The notes: generated by a model from the sequence alone, not told the origin. Counted from the first letter of the stretch, positions 34,101-42,157 are shown. The stretch: DNA of 64,000 nucleotides from Nocardia sp. SYP-A9097 (GCF_009649815.1 NZ_WJIC01000007.1:331119-395118); one strand, 5' to 3'. Translations and numbers: made by a program.

Positions 34101-34649
34101 CGGGGCTATATCGATGCGGTCCAATCCGTATGGACCACAGAGCGTTCGGTCACCGAGCGCACCGATTTCAGCAAGGCCGTAGCCCGTGGCCTGCACAAGT
34201 TCACCGCCTACAAGGACGAGTACGAGGTGGCCCGCCTACTGGTGGACCCCGCCTTCCTGGCCCAGGTCCGCGAACAGGTCCCCGGTGGCGAAAACCTCAC
34301 CTACAAACTCCACCCGCCCGTCCTGCGCGCCCTGGGCCGCAAGAAGAAGATCGGCCTCACCCCGAAATCCCATCTGGCCCTGAAACTTCTCGCCAAGGGC
34401 AAGGCCCTGCGCGGCACCCGCCTGGACCCCTTCGGCTACGCCCACGTCCGAAAAGTGGAGCGCGAGCTGCTCGCCCACTACACGGCGATGGTGCGACACC
34501 TGGCCGCCACCCTGACCCTCGACAACTACGACATCGCTGTACAGGCCGCCGCGCTGCCCGACCTCGTTCGTGGCTACGAGGATGTGAAACTCGCCAACGT
34601 CGAGCAGTACTGGTCGGCGGTACACAGCCTCGGCCTCCGGCACAACTGA
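31173..34649 (+). CDS. fused indolepyruvate ferredoxin oxidoreductase
   Basis: 1158 aa, the length of the single-chain bacterial IOR family (alpha, beta and gamma domains fused). It oxidatively decarboxylates aryl or branched 2-oxo acids to acyl-CoA, reducing ferredoxin. Motifs: N-terminal pyrimidine domain (GYQGSPLGGVD); YFCSGCPHN near residue 434; thiamine-diphosphate domain with GEGSQWIGQAPF, NIGDGTF; a cysteine-rich iron-sulfur region CEGCGDCGVKSNC near 640; gamma domain GIGGTGIVTVNQVLA near 730. ATG 31173. Upstream AsnC and downstream dehydrogenase/permease fit 2-oxo acids from branched-chain or aromatic amino acids. Confidence 0.93.
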   Translation: MTSVVCPSSQQTEPAAPYDLADRYRSGAGPVLLTGVQAIARLLVEQHVRDIRAGRRVATFVSGYQGSPLGGVDKMLLGMPNVLSEHDITFVPGLNEELAATSVWGSQADLPAGRATHDGVIGVWYGKGPGVDRATDAIRHANMYGVNARGGVLLLVGDDPASKSSTVPAVSERSLAAMGVPVLFPRNAQEIITMGMAGVALSRASGCVVAMKIVADVADGAWTVDASIADLPLVTPELLWEGKPFIYRQRPMAAPTDSVLAEADLYGPRWAMVREFGALNDLDVIEVNPADAKIGIAATGTTFDAVLQALLDLGVDETVMHRAGIRLLRIGMPYPVGAQQVTEFARGLEQIIVVEDKTAFIETQIREILYGTVDAPRILGKQDGRGALLMPADGELTPGRLLGPLRRVLRDHVELKRAAPPALSLEVLSAKRTPYFCSGCPHNRSTALPEGSIGGGGIGCHTLVTLSGRSDSAVTGLTQMGGEGSQWIGQAPFTDVPHLFQNIGDGTFFHSGQLAVQACVAAGVNITYKLLYNEVVAMTGAQDAIGILSVAQLTHKLSTEGVKQIIICADEPKRHDKRALAKGTVLWHRDRLDEAQRTLREIKGVTVLIYDQHCAADARRQRKRGTLPVRNTRVVINEAVCEGCGDCGVKSNCLSVQPVETEFGRKTRIDQTSCNTDYSCLDGDCPSFVTVEVTPDTKGRKKSRKQAEPPAVADPGLGAPRGTQNVLLAGIGGTGIVTVNQVLATAALRAGYEVESLDQIGLSQKAGPVVSHLRFSTTELEPSNRLTPGSADCIIAIDLLTAADPKNIQYGNPSGTVAIASTSRTPTGDMVYDKSIAYPETGSLLDRLAAVTDSLNHFDALAAAEKLFGNTAAANFLMVGAAFQMGGLRLPAAAIEEAIGINGVAVAANIAAFRWGRVAIADPAAFAAAVESIAPQRTRATVPAELLSGTTFGGEVRRLVELRAAELVQYQNTKIARGYIDAVQSVWTTERSVTERTDFSKAVARGLHKFTAYKDEYEVARLLVDPAFLAQVREQVPGGENLTYKLHPPVLRALGRKKKIGLTPKSHLALKLLAKGKALRGTRLDPFGYAHVRKVERELLAHYTAMVRHLAATLTLDNYDIAVQAAALPDLVRGYEDVKLANVEQYWSAVHSLGLRHN

Positions 34650-34677
34650 ACTCCGACGAATACAGGCTTCACGCTGC

Positions 34678-34815
34678 GGTGTGGATCCCGGCCAAGAACA
34701 TGCCGGGATGACGGGGCGGCAACACATCTCGTCATCCCGGCGAGCAACACATCTCGTCATCCCGGCGAGCAACACATCTCGTCATCCCGGCGCGTTTTTG
34801 GCCGGGATCCACACC
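34678..34815. repeat. 138-bp inverted-repeat element with internal 25-bp tandem repeats
   Basis: Ends are perfect 16-bp inverted repeats, GGTGTGGATCCCGGCC (34678-34693) and its complement (34800-34815). Each end belongs to a 36-base hairpin unit (ATCCCGGC/GCCGGGAT) also found at 27396-27430. Between them a 25-bp unit is tandemly repeated: 34721-34745, 34746-34770 and 34771-34794. No coding capacity; MITE- or REP-like. Sits between the oxidoreductase and dehydrogenase genes. Confidence 0.85.
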
Positions 34816-34878
34816 GGTAACCATGCCGGTCCGGCGAAGAAAAGGCCGCCACAAGCGGCAATCAGAGAGGAATGGATT

Positions 34879-35958
34879 GTGACTGCAATGCGCACCGAGA
34901 CAGGCGTTTTCGGCCGCTCGCACGAGGTGAGCTCGCGGGCTCATGAGCAGGTCGTGTTCTGCGAGGATGACAAGAGCGGGTTGAAGGCGATTATCGCGAT
35001 TCACTCGACCGCCTTGGGTCCCGCGCTCGGTGGCACTCGTTTCTACCCGTATGCCGATGAGTCGGCTGCGCTGCAGGATGTGCTGCGACTGTCGTGGGGC
35101 ATGACGTACAAGGCCGCCGCGGCCGGAGTCGATCTGGGTGGCGGTAAGGCCGTTATCATCGGCGACCCGGCGACCGCCAAGACCGAGGAGCTGCTCGCGG
35201 CGTACGCGCGATTCGTGAATACCCTTGGCGGGCGGTACATCACGGCGGGTGATGTCGGCACCAATACCGACGATCTCGACATCATCGGCAAGCACACACC
35301 CTTCGTGACCGGACGCAGCGCGGCCGCGGGCGGTTCCGGTGACAGTGCCCGGCTGACCGCTCTCGGTGTTTTCCACGCCATGCGCGCCGGTGCCGAATCC
35401 GTGTGGGGCACAGCCTCACTGGCTGATCGCACGGTGGGTGTGGAAGGCGCGGGCAAGGTGGGTAGTGAGCTCATCGGCATGCTGCTCGCCGATGGCGCGG
35501 AGGTGTGCGTCACCGACGTGAATGATGCTGCTCTACAGCGCATTTCCCAGGTCCACCCGTCGGTGCGACTGCTCAGCACCGTATCCACCGCTCCCGTCGA
35601 CGTGTACGCCCCCTGCGCCCTCGGCGGCACGCTCACCGCGTCCAGCGCCGAGGCCATCGAGGCGAAAGTCGTGTGCGGCGCGGCCAACAACCAGCTCGCG
35701 ACCCCGGATATCGAGCACGCGCTGAATGAGCGCGGCATAACCTGGGTCCCCGATTTCGTCGCCAATGCCGGCGGCCTCATGCAGGTGGCGGGCGAATTGC
35801 GCACCGCCGACCCCGCAGCCATCGAAGCCGATGTAGCGGCCATCTACAACCGTTGCCGCGACATCATAACGGCGGCAAAGGCTTCCGGTATCGGTACGGG
35901 CGCGGCGGCGAATCGTTTCGCCGAGCGCCGGCTCGATGCCATCCCGCGGTCGATCTGA
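34879..35958 (+). CDS. leucine/valine dehydrogenase (Glu/Leu/Phe/Val family)
   Basis: 359 aa from GTG 34879 (AGAGAGG upstream); ATG 34888 is possible. NAD-dependent oxidative deamination of branched-chain amino acids to 2-oxo acids. GGTRFYPYADE starts the substrate domain, the catalytic Lys is in DLGGGKAVIIG, GDVGTNTDD follows, and the Rossmann loop is VEGAGKVGS. Length equals leucine dehydrogenase. Product 2-oxo acids are substrates for the upstream oxidoreductase, giving a coherent pathway. Confidence 0.92.
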   Translation: MTAMRTETGVFGRSHEVSSRAHEQVVFCEDDKSGLKAIIAIHSTALGPALGGTRFYPYADESAALQDVLRLSWGMTYKAAAAGVDLGGGKAVIIGDPATAKTEELLAAYARFVNTLGGRYITAGDVGTNTDDLDIIGKHTPFVTGRSAAAGGSGDSARLTALGVFHAMRAGAESVWGTASLADRTVGVEGAGKVGSELIGMLLADGAEVCVTDVNDAALQRISQVHPSVRLLSTVSTAPVDVYAPCALGGTLTASSAEAIEAKVVCGAANNQLATPDIEHALNERGITWVPDFVANAGGLMQVAGELRTADPAAIEADVAAIYNRCRDIITAAKASGIGTGAAANRFAERRLDAIPRSI

Positions 35959-35993
35959 CCGCGAACGCCCGAGTTTCAAGGAGGAGACCAGAA

Positions 35994-37484
35994 GTGGCGA
36001 TCACCAGCGGATTATTCCGCACCAAATCAGTCGAACAGTCGATCCGGGACACCGATGACCCGGATTCCAAGCTACGCAAGGATCTGACGGCCAAGGACCT
36101 CACGGTCTTCGGTGTCGCGGTGGTCATCGGCGCGGGCATTTTCACCCTCACCGCGCGAACGGCGGGAACCGTTGCGGGGCCGTCGGTTTCGCTCGCCTTC
36201 GTCTTCGCGGCGATCGCGTGCGGTTTGACCGCGCTCTGCTATGCCGAATTCGCCTCGACCGTACCGGTGGCGGGCAGCGCGTACACCTTCGCGTACGCCA
36301 CCTTCGGCGAGATCATCGCGTGGATCATCGGCTGGGATCTGATTCTGGAGTTCGCGCTCGCGGTCTCGGTGGTGGCCAAGGGGTGGTCGCAGTACCTCGG
36401 TGAGGTACTCGGCTCCCGGCCGCCCATCCTCGAATTGGGTTCGATCCACTTCGATTGGGGCGCAGTACTTATCATCGCCGCGGTCGGTCTGCTGCTGGCC
36501 ACCGGAACCAAACTGTCGTCGCAAGTCTCGGCGGTTGCCGTCGCCATCAAACTGGCCGTGATCGCACTGGTGCTGGTGGTAGGCGCGACCTACTTCAAGG
36601 CGTCGAACCTCACGCCCTTCATTCCGCCGGCGCAGCCGTCGGAGCAAGCGGGCGGGGTGCATCAGTCACTGTTCAGCTTCCTCACCGGCTCCGGCGGTAC
36701 GAGTTTCGGCTGGTACGGCCTGCTGGCCGCCGCCAGCCTGGTGTTCTTCGCCTTCATCGGCTTCGATGTCGTGGCCACCACCGCCGAGGAGGTGAAGAAT
36801 CCGCAGCGCAATGTGCCGCGCGGCATCTTCGGCTCACTGGCCATTGTGACCGTGCTCTACGTCGCGGTGTCGATCGTGCTGACCGGCATGGTCCCCTACA
36901 CCGCGCTCTCGAACGGAAATGCCACCCTGGCAACGGCTTTCGCACTGCACGGCGATATGTGGGTGAAGAACATCATCTCCGTCGGCGCGCTGGCCGGCCT
37001 GTCCACCGTGGTCATGGTCATGTTCCTGGGCCAGACCCGGGTGCTGTTCGCCATGTCCCGCGACGGCCTGCTCCCCCGCAGCCTCGCCCACACCGGTAAG
37101 CACGGCACCCCGGTCCGCCTGACCGTGATCGTCGGCATCGTCTGCGCCCTACTCGCCGGGTTCGTCGACTTCGGCACCCTCGAAGAGATGGTCAATATCG
37201 GCACCCTGGTCGCCTTCGTGCTGGTATCGATCGGCGTCCCGATCCTCCGCCGCACCCGCCCCGACCTGAAGCGCGGCTTCCGCGTCCCACTCGTGCCGTT
37301 CATCCCGATCCTGGCCGCCCTGTCCTGCTTCTGGCTCATGCTCAATCTCTCCATCGAGACCTGGCTGCGTTTCGTGATCTGGATGGCGGTCGGCGTCATC
37401 GTCTACTTCGCCTACAGCCGAAAGCATTCCGTCCTGCGCAAGCAGCCGGCGGTCGCCGAGCAGGAGTCCATACCGGTCCGATAA
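35994..37484 (+). CDS. APC family amino-acid permease
   Basis: 496 aa with about 12-14 membrane segments. GTG 35994 has AAGGAGGAG at 35979-35987. The APC signature GAGIFTLTARTAG lies in TM1, GSAYTFAYATFGE between TM2 and TM3, and FFAFIGFDVVATTAEEVKNP in TM6 is characteristic of the cationic-amino-acid/YfnA-like branch. It imports the amino acid consumed by the dehydrogenase and oxidoreductase. 36 bases from the dehydrogenase, so one operon. A terminator follows. Confidence 0.9.
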   Translation: MAITSGLFRTKSVEQSIRDTDDPDSKLRKDLTAKDLTVFGVAVVIGAGIFTLTARTAGTVAGPSVSLAFVFAAIACGLTALCYAEFASTVPVAGSAYTFAYATFGEIIAWIIGWDLILEFALAVSVVAKGWSQYLGEVLGSRPPILELGSIHFDWGAVLIIAAVGLLLATGTKLSSQVSAVAVAIKLAVIALVLVVGATYFKASNLTPFIPPAQPSEQAGGVHQSLFSFLTGSGGTSFGWYGLLAAASLVFFAFIGFDVVATTAEEVKNPQRNVPRGIFGSLAIVTVLYVAVSIVLTGMVPYTALSNGNATLATAFALHGDMWVKNIISVGALAGLSTVVMVMFLGQTRVLFAMSRDGLLPRSLAHTGKHGTPVRLTVIVGIVCALLAGFVDFGTLEEMVNIGTLVAFVLVSIGVPILRRTRPDLKRGFRVPLVPFIPILAALSCFWLMLNLSIETWLRFVIWMAVGVIVYFAYSRKHSVLRKQPAVAEQESIPVR

Positions 37485-37496
37485 GCGAACGTCCCC

Positions 37497-37522
37497 GGGT
37501 CCGGTCCATGAGGACCGGACCC
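37497..37522. terminator. terminator between permease and CMP-kinase-like gene
   Basis: Perfect 11-bp stem GGGTCCGGTCC/GGACCGGACCC with loop ATGA, followed by TCAGTCTTTCC. It abuts the minus-strand stop codon at 37523-37525, so it can serve both convergent genes. Confidence 0.75.
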
Positions 37523-38212
37523 TCAGTCTTTCCAATCCGGTCGGTTTTCCAACACATGCGCCAGTACCCGTGAGCTGATTTCGTCAATGCCCAAATCGCT
37601 GGTATCGAATGCCGCCACGCCTGATTGCGGGCACAGGAAATCGCTGACTACCGCGTCGGCCGCGTCGCGCGCTGCCGCTTCGGCTTCCCCCTCACCGGCA
37701 CTGACGCGGCTTGCCCGTGCGGCCGGGTTGGCCACGAGCAGTACCTTCACGTCCGCATTCGGCACGACTACGGTCGTCGCATCACGGCCGTCGATGACAA
37801 CACCGTTGAACGTCGATACGGCTTGCTCCACGATTTCCCGCTGGCGGGTATTCATCACTTCTCGGACCTCAGGATGCCGAGACACCCGAGACACGGCAGC
37901 GGTAATCTCTGCGAGCTCGAGCTGATCGGAAACATCGCGGTCTGCCAGAGAAACTGCGGTGCACCCGTTGTCGAGAGACACCAAGATCGGAAAGCTCTGC
38001 GCTGCAATCGCTGTCGCATTGTCAGCATTATCGAGCGTGAGGTGCTCGTCGAGGCACCATAAAGCAAGGGCCCGATACAGAAGTCCAGCATTGAAGTACG
38101 GCACCCGAAGTCGCTGCGCCAGGACGGAACACACGGACGATTTTCCTGTTGCGACACCCCCGTCGACCGCGACGACAAGACAGGCCCGGGTAGGCCGTGG
38201 TTGAATTTCCAC
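37523..38212 (-). CDS. (d)CMP-kinase-like protein
   Basis: 229 aa from GTG 38212. P-loop VDGGVATGKSSV at residues 17-28, FNAGLLYRALALW after it, and the late motif VVIDGRDATTVVVPNADVKV matches the DGRD/EGRD site of cytidylate kinases. The family phosphorylates CMP/dCMP. Housekeeping cmk normally sits beside der, so this is probably a paralogue. Its first P-loop glycine context (DGGVATGK) differs from the common DGPSGTGK. First gene of a cluster of nucleotide-handling folds; divergent from a HIT gene 71 bases away. Confidence 0.8.
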   Translation of the reverse strand: MEIQPRPTRACLVVAVDGGVATGKSSVCSVLAQRLRVPYFNAGLLYRALALWCLDEHLTLDNADNATAIAAQSFPILVSLDNGCTAVSLADRDVSDQLELAEITAAVSRVSRHPEVREVMNTRQREIVEQAVSTFNGVVIDGRDATTVVVPNADVKVLLVANPAARASRVSAGEGEAEAAARDAADAVVSDFLCPQSGVAAFDTSDLGIDEISSRVLAHVLENRPDWKD

Positions 38213-38283
38213 GGGTGAAGTGTAGTTGCATCGAGCGTATACGCTTCAGCCTTCGCCGAGACCCCGACGGCAGGACGCCAACC

Positions 38284-38802
38284 ATGTCGAGTAGCGATGG
38301 AGCAGTTATCGTGAATCCGATCGGATCGCAACAGTTGCTGCTACCGCTCGACTGGCCGAATGAATCCGTCCAGTTGGATTCCACAACGCACCGAGACAGT
38401 CCAACCAGCCCGGATCCGGCGTGTATCTTCTGCCGCCACTCAGATCCCTCCGTGAACACTGTCGTTCGCCGTCGCGGCACAATGTATGCCCGCTTGGACA
38501 ACTATCCGGCGAGCAAGGGACATATCGAGATTGTCCCGTTTCGACATATTCTGTCGTTTTTCGATATGACTGAACGCGAAACGCGGGATCTGCACATTTT
38601 GGCACAGACGATGCGGGATACGCTGGACGTCAAATACCGCCCAGACGGATTCACTATCGGCGTCAACGACGGGTCAGCCGCAGGACGTACCGTGCCACAC
38701 CTGCACCTGCACATTATTCCTCGCTGGCATGGCGACGTTCCGGATCCGCGTGGTGGGATTCGGCGGGTATTCTCCGAATGCGACCCGGATTCATGGAGTT
38801 AG
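38284..38802 (+). CDS. HIT family nucleotide hydrolase/transferase
   Basis: 172 aa from ATG 38284. HIT motif HLHLHIIPRW near the C-terminus, with the upstream Cys pair CIFC and the helix LDNYPASKGHIEIVPFRHI. HIT proteins hydrolyse or transfer nucleoside monophosphate groups from dinucleotides or phosphoramidates. The 40 N-terminal residues before CIFC are non-conserved. Its stop overlaps that of the minus-strand methyltransferase by three bases. Likely works with the CMP-kinase-like and ThiL-like proteins nearby (inference). Confidence 0.88.
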   Translation: MSSSDGAVIVNPIGSQQLLLPLDWPNESVQLDSTTHRDSPTSPDPACIFCRHSDPSVNTVVRRRGTMYARLDNYPASKGHIEIVPFRHILSFFDMTERETRDLHILAQTMRDTLDVKYRPDGFTIGVNDGSAAGRTVPHLHLHIIPRWHGDVPDPRGGIRRVFSECDPDSWS

Positions 38803-39404
38803 GGCATTTGCGGTTTGATCGCCATGGCAAGTAACCAATCATTTCGCGATGGTCCGGATATTAGAATGCGTTCGAACCCCGCATTCAATAACCAACCCTG
38901 TAGTTCCTGAGTACAGGTGTAGGTGAAGAACCGTCCATCGCCCCGGCGCTCGCTACCATGCCCTTCCTTCATACTCAGACCGATCGGGGCGCCTGGCTGA
39001 AGTATCTCGAAACATCGACGCACAACCGCGGGAATCTCATGCCGGTGTAGATGCAGCAGACTGCCACACGCCCATAGGCCACCAATCGAACCATGCGTGA
39101 ATGGCAGAGCCAGCAGATCGGCATTTACTCCGCGGATTCGTCGCATCGGTCCGGCGGCGCCGAGGCATCGCCGCAGCAAAGCCATGCTCGCGTCGACCGC
39201 GATGACCTTGTGCCCCAGTTCTGCAAGGAGCCGAGCGTCTCGACCACCCCCAGAGCCCAGATCGACAACGATCGAATCACTTCGCAAAAACTTGGCGAAC
39301 ATCAGCAAGTCCTGTTCGAGCCCATTGAACAGCTCGAAGGAATCAGTTCGCTCGATGTAGCGAGCTGAATGGGTCTCATACCAGGAGAGGGTGTCTCGAT
39401 CCAT
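38799..39404 (-). CDS. class I SAM-dependent methyltransferase
   Basis: 201 aa from ATG 39404. Motif I is VVDLGSGGGRDARLLAELG, followed by VIAVDAS (motif II acidic end); LRRCLGAAGP and LLALPFTHGSIGGLWACGSL correspond to motifs III-IV. Small-molecule methyltransferase of the UbiE/Methyltransf_11 kind; substrate unknown. Its start is one base after the stop of the upstream membrane/GAF-like gene (TGATATG), so the two are co-translated. Confidence 0.87.
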   Translation of the reverse strand: MDRDTLSWYETHSARYIERTDSFELFNGLEQDLLMFAKFLRSDSIVVDLGSGGGRDARLLAELGHKVIAVDASMALLRRCLGAAGPMRRIRGVNADLLALPFTHGSIGGLWACGSLLHLHRHEIPAVVRRCFEILQPGAPIGLSMKEGHGSERRGDGRFFTYTCTQELQGWLLNAGFERILISGPSRNDWLLAMAIKPQMP

Positions 39405-39405
39405 A

Positions 39406-40170
39406 TCACATCTCGTCGAATCCGTGCGCCTGCATTCGAAGTGCCAGTTCATTCAGTAATTCCGGAACGCGGGACGCCGCGAGGGCGGCGTATCCACTCT
39501 TGGTGTCGAGGCTCAAGCAACCACGGAAGTTATGGTTACCGTCCCGGATAGGGGAGGCGAAAACCGCGCCCCGATGACGAACCCGCTCGAACTCTTTCCA
39601 GGTCAAACCCATCACCGCAGGTTCGCCTTTTGCAGCTCGCTCGGCGTTGAATCCCGCTTCCGTAGTTGCGGCAATTGCCAAAGCTTCGACATTGAAGGCA
39701 GCTTCCGCATCGCGATCCCAGCACATACCCACGACTCCCTCGCCACATCGTGGCTCGAACCGACGGAGGACAACATTGCCGCCAAGCCGATAGGTGGCAA
39801 CGCGCCGGAGTCGCGACTTTCCGAGCGGCCACCATGACCGCTTCACCTGCCAGGCATGCAAGCCGAGATCTTCGAACTCGAACCCGTTGATCACGCGATC
39901 CGCCTCCCGGATCATTTTGCCGAATTGGACAAAAACTTCCCGCTCGAGTTGAGTGCGTCGGCTGACCAAGCTGCGCTGCGCCCGGGCAGCGAAAGGACCG
40001 AGAGTGAATACCGCCGCAATGACCAGTAGCGCGGGTACAAGGAACGGCAGCCGGTCCGTGATGTCAGTCCACAGTCGCTGGTCAGGAAAGCCTTGGCTCT
40101 TCGCGGCCAGCGCGGCGAGTGCCGCAGTCGCGATCCCTTTATCCCAAGCAGCTGCGGCGTTCGATCTCAT
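39406..40170 (-). CDS. membrane protein with GAF-like cytoplasmic domain
   Basis: About 254 aa from ATG 40170; TTG 40206 would add 12 residues. Two N-terminal hydrophobic segments (GIATAALAALAAK and LPFLVPALLVIAAVFTLG) are followed by a basic helix rich in Arg. The C-terminal half (GVVGMCWDRDAE, then WKEFERVRHRGAVFASPI and GCLSLDTKSGYAAL) has the strand-helix order of a GAF-like sensor. Family not recognised with certainty. Membrane-sensor proteins of this kind appear beside nucleotide-signalling and defence genes, but nothing here proves such a role. Confidence 0.7.
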   Translation of the reverse strand: MRSNAAAAWDKGIATAALAALAAKSQGFPDQRLWTDITDRLPFLVPALLVIAAVFTLGPFAARAQRSLVSRRTQLEREVFVQFGKMIREADRVINGFEFEDLGLHAWQVKRSWWPLGKSRLRRVATYRLGGNVVLRRFEPRCGEGVVGMCWDRDAEAAFNVEALAIAATTEAGFNAERAAKGEPAVMGLTWKEFERVRHRGAVFASPIRDGNHNFRGCLSLDTKSGYAALAASRVPELLNELALRMQAHGFDEM

Positions 40171-40375
40171 CCCCAGATACCTGCCAATGTCGTTAGCGCC
40201 CAGCAACTTTTATCCGCGCACGGGCGCGAATCTACCCCAGCGCGTTCGGAGACGCTACAATACGACCGGACTGTTTTTTTGGTCAACGTGAAACATTCGT
40301 TTCGAATCCGTCAATCCCGGTATCGCGCAACACTTTTCGTGCGCATCGGGTTCGTTCGAGTGTTACCCTTGTCGC

Positions 40376-41050
40376 GTGCGGCCGACTGGATTGTGTGACA
40401 GGTCGGATCTATGCGCGGAATTTTCCGGAACGGCCGAAACCGAGTTCACTCGCACATATTTTCCGATGACCACGCGGTACCTCGCGAAGACCGCCGATAG
40501 CGTTGCGGTTGCGGACCTTTCGCCGCTGCTTGTCGGTCACGTCCTGGTTTGTCCACGTTCTCACTATTTCAGTGCAGCCCAAGCGATCTCGGACCCCAAA
40601 AGTGACTTCGAGACTTTTTTAGGCAGCTTCCTCCGAAGGTACACACAAATTTTCGGTGCATTCACACTACTCGAGCATGGCTCTACGTCAGCAATGCGGG
40701 CCGCCTGTATCAGTCATGCACATCTTCACGTACTACCAATCGCTATTGGACCCGTAATCGGTCGAATGTCCGGCGATGGGCTATCGCTTGCAGTACTGGA
40801 CAGTTGGCAGAATGTTGCCGATTTGTGTATCGGGAAGTCGCCGTACTATCTTGCCGCAGACGGGGATCGATTCTTTGTCGCCCGGCCGCAGCAGCGCATG
40901 ATCAGCCAGTATCTCAGGATGGTAGCTGGGGCGAGCATCGCAATTCCGCCCGAGGAATGCGACTGGGCGGTAGTGGTAAGACGCGATATCTTCCATCAGA
41001 CTATGCAGCGATGGGCGGTTGGGGCCGCCACCGAAGGAGTCATGCTGTGA
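40376..41050 (+). CDS. divergent HIT-like protein
   Basis: 224 aa from GTG 40376. The histidine triad reads SHAHLHVLPI, an HxHxH form; the usual upstream LVGHVLVCPRSHYFS strand is present. An N-terminal CDRSDLC pair may bind zinc, as in many HIT/GalT proteins. About 90 residues extend beyond the triad (RMVAGASIAIPPEECDWAVV), more than in canonical HIT proteins. Base composition is less GC-rich than the window average. Overlaps the ThiL-like start (GTGA), so the two act together. Confidence 0.8.
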   Translation: MRPTGLCDRSDLCAEFSGTAETEFTRTYFPMTTRYLAKTADSVAVADLSPLLVGHVLVCPRSHYFSAAQAISDPKSDFETFLGSFLRRYTQIFGAFTLLEHGSTSAMRAACISHAHLHVLPIAIGPVIGRMSGDGLSLAVLDSWQNVADLCIGKSPYYLAADGDRFFVARPQQRMISQYLRMVAGASIAIPPEECDWAVVVRRDIFHQTMQRWAVGAATEGVML

Positions 41051-42102
41051 CCGTGCACGCACTGGCCACCGATCCACCCTTGGACGAGCCGTCCAAGATC
41101 GCGAAAATTATCGTCCCTGCCACAGGCAGCGAGGAATCGAGCACGATCCTGGCAAACGGCGCAACTGCCGAACTGCTGCTGGGCGTTGTCGCGCAAGACG
41201 ACTGCGCGGCATTCAGTTTGAGCGGCGATCAAATTCTGGTCGCCGGCAGCGATTACGTCCGGGGACCAAAGTTCAGCCTGTACGAAAAGGGGTTTCTTTC
41301 CAACTACGACATCGGCTGGTACCTGGCCGGTGCAAACATCAGCGACGTCGTGGCAATGGGCGCGATCCCACTTGGTGTGCTGTCTGTCGTCCGCTATCCG
41401 AAGGATCTTCGGGATGACGACTTCGCCGAATTGATCGAGGGGATTCGCGACGGCGCTCGCGCGGCCGGAGCGCTCAACGTCGGCGGTGACATCGGCAGTG
41501 CCGAGCGAATAATCCTGTCCGCCAGTGCATTCGGCATCGTCGAGCCCGGAAACCTGCTCACTCGTACCGCTGCGCGTCCCGGGCAGGTACTTTGCGTCTC
41601 CGGACCCACCGGGTTAGCCGGCAGCGCCATGAAACTTGCGAACGACGGCGTGGATGTTTCCGGCGCGGAGTATGCGGCATTGCTGGCAAAGTGGCAGCGA
41701 GTCACCCCGAGAACACGACACAGCCGAGCATTTGCATGCAACCCGGCGGTGACCGCCTGCATCGATACGTCCGATGGACTCAAAGGCGCTGTCGAGACGA
41801 TTGCCCACGCCAGCGAAGTCTCCGTAGTCGTCGACGAAAGCCTGTTGCCTATCGACGAATCAGTTCGACTCGCTGCCGGACACTTGAACTGTGACGTACT
41901 GGAACTGGTGTTCGGCGACTCCGTCGATTTCGAATTAGTCGTAACGGTCGACGCGGACGCAATAGACTCCGTATCCTCCGAGTTTGCCCGGTCCTGCCTC
42001 CCGCTCTACGTCATAGGCCGTGTGGAATCCGGATCCGGCGCCACTCTCCGCCGAGGCTTGACGACAACCGATATACCCGGCGCGTCCTGGCGCCACACAT
42101 GA
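41047..42102 (+). CDS. ThiL/AIR-synthase-superfamily kinase-like protein
   Basis: 351 aa from GTG 41047. Related to thiamine-monophosphate kinase, HypE and SelD. Motifs: DDCAAFSL (first ATP-metal loop), LAGANISDVVAMGAIPLG, LNVGGDIGSAE, CIDTSDGLKG. The ThiL signature STDT is replaced by GSDYVRG, so the substrate is probably not thiamine phosphate. Coupled to a HIT protein, not to thi genes. Family chemistry is ATP-dependent phosphorylation or activation of a small phosphorylated or amide substrate. A specialised nucleotide-linked pathway is my inference. Confidence 0.85.
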   Translation: MTVHALATDPPLDEPSKIAKIIVPATGSEESSTILANGATAELLLGVVAQDDCAAFSLSGDQILVAGSDYVRGPKFSLYEKGFLSNYDIGWYLAGANISDVVAMGAIPLGVLSVVRYPKDLRDDDFAELIEGIRDGARAAGALNVGGDIGSAERIILSASAFGIVEPGNLLTRTAARPGQVLCVSGPTGLAGSAMKLANDGVDVSGAEYAALLAKWQRVTPRTRHSRAFACNPAVTACIDTSDGLKGAVETIAHASEVSVVVDESLLPIDESVRLAAGHLNCDVLELVFGDSVDFELVVTVDADAIDSVSSEFARSCLPLYVIGRVESGSGATLRRGLTTTDIPGASWRHT

Positions 42103-42157
42103 TCCTTCACTTGCCGTGAGTACGAGGTGACCGAGGTGCTCAGTGATGTCTCCCGAC

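Noticed and set aside
34721..34794. Possible CRISPR array (25-bp repeats)
   Set aside because: The repeats are directly adjacent with no spacers, and no cas gene is near. They belong to the inverted-repeat element.
41047..42102. Housekeeping thiamine-monophosphate kinase
   Set aside because: Signature region altered and no thiamine genes nearby; only the superfamily is assigned.
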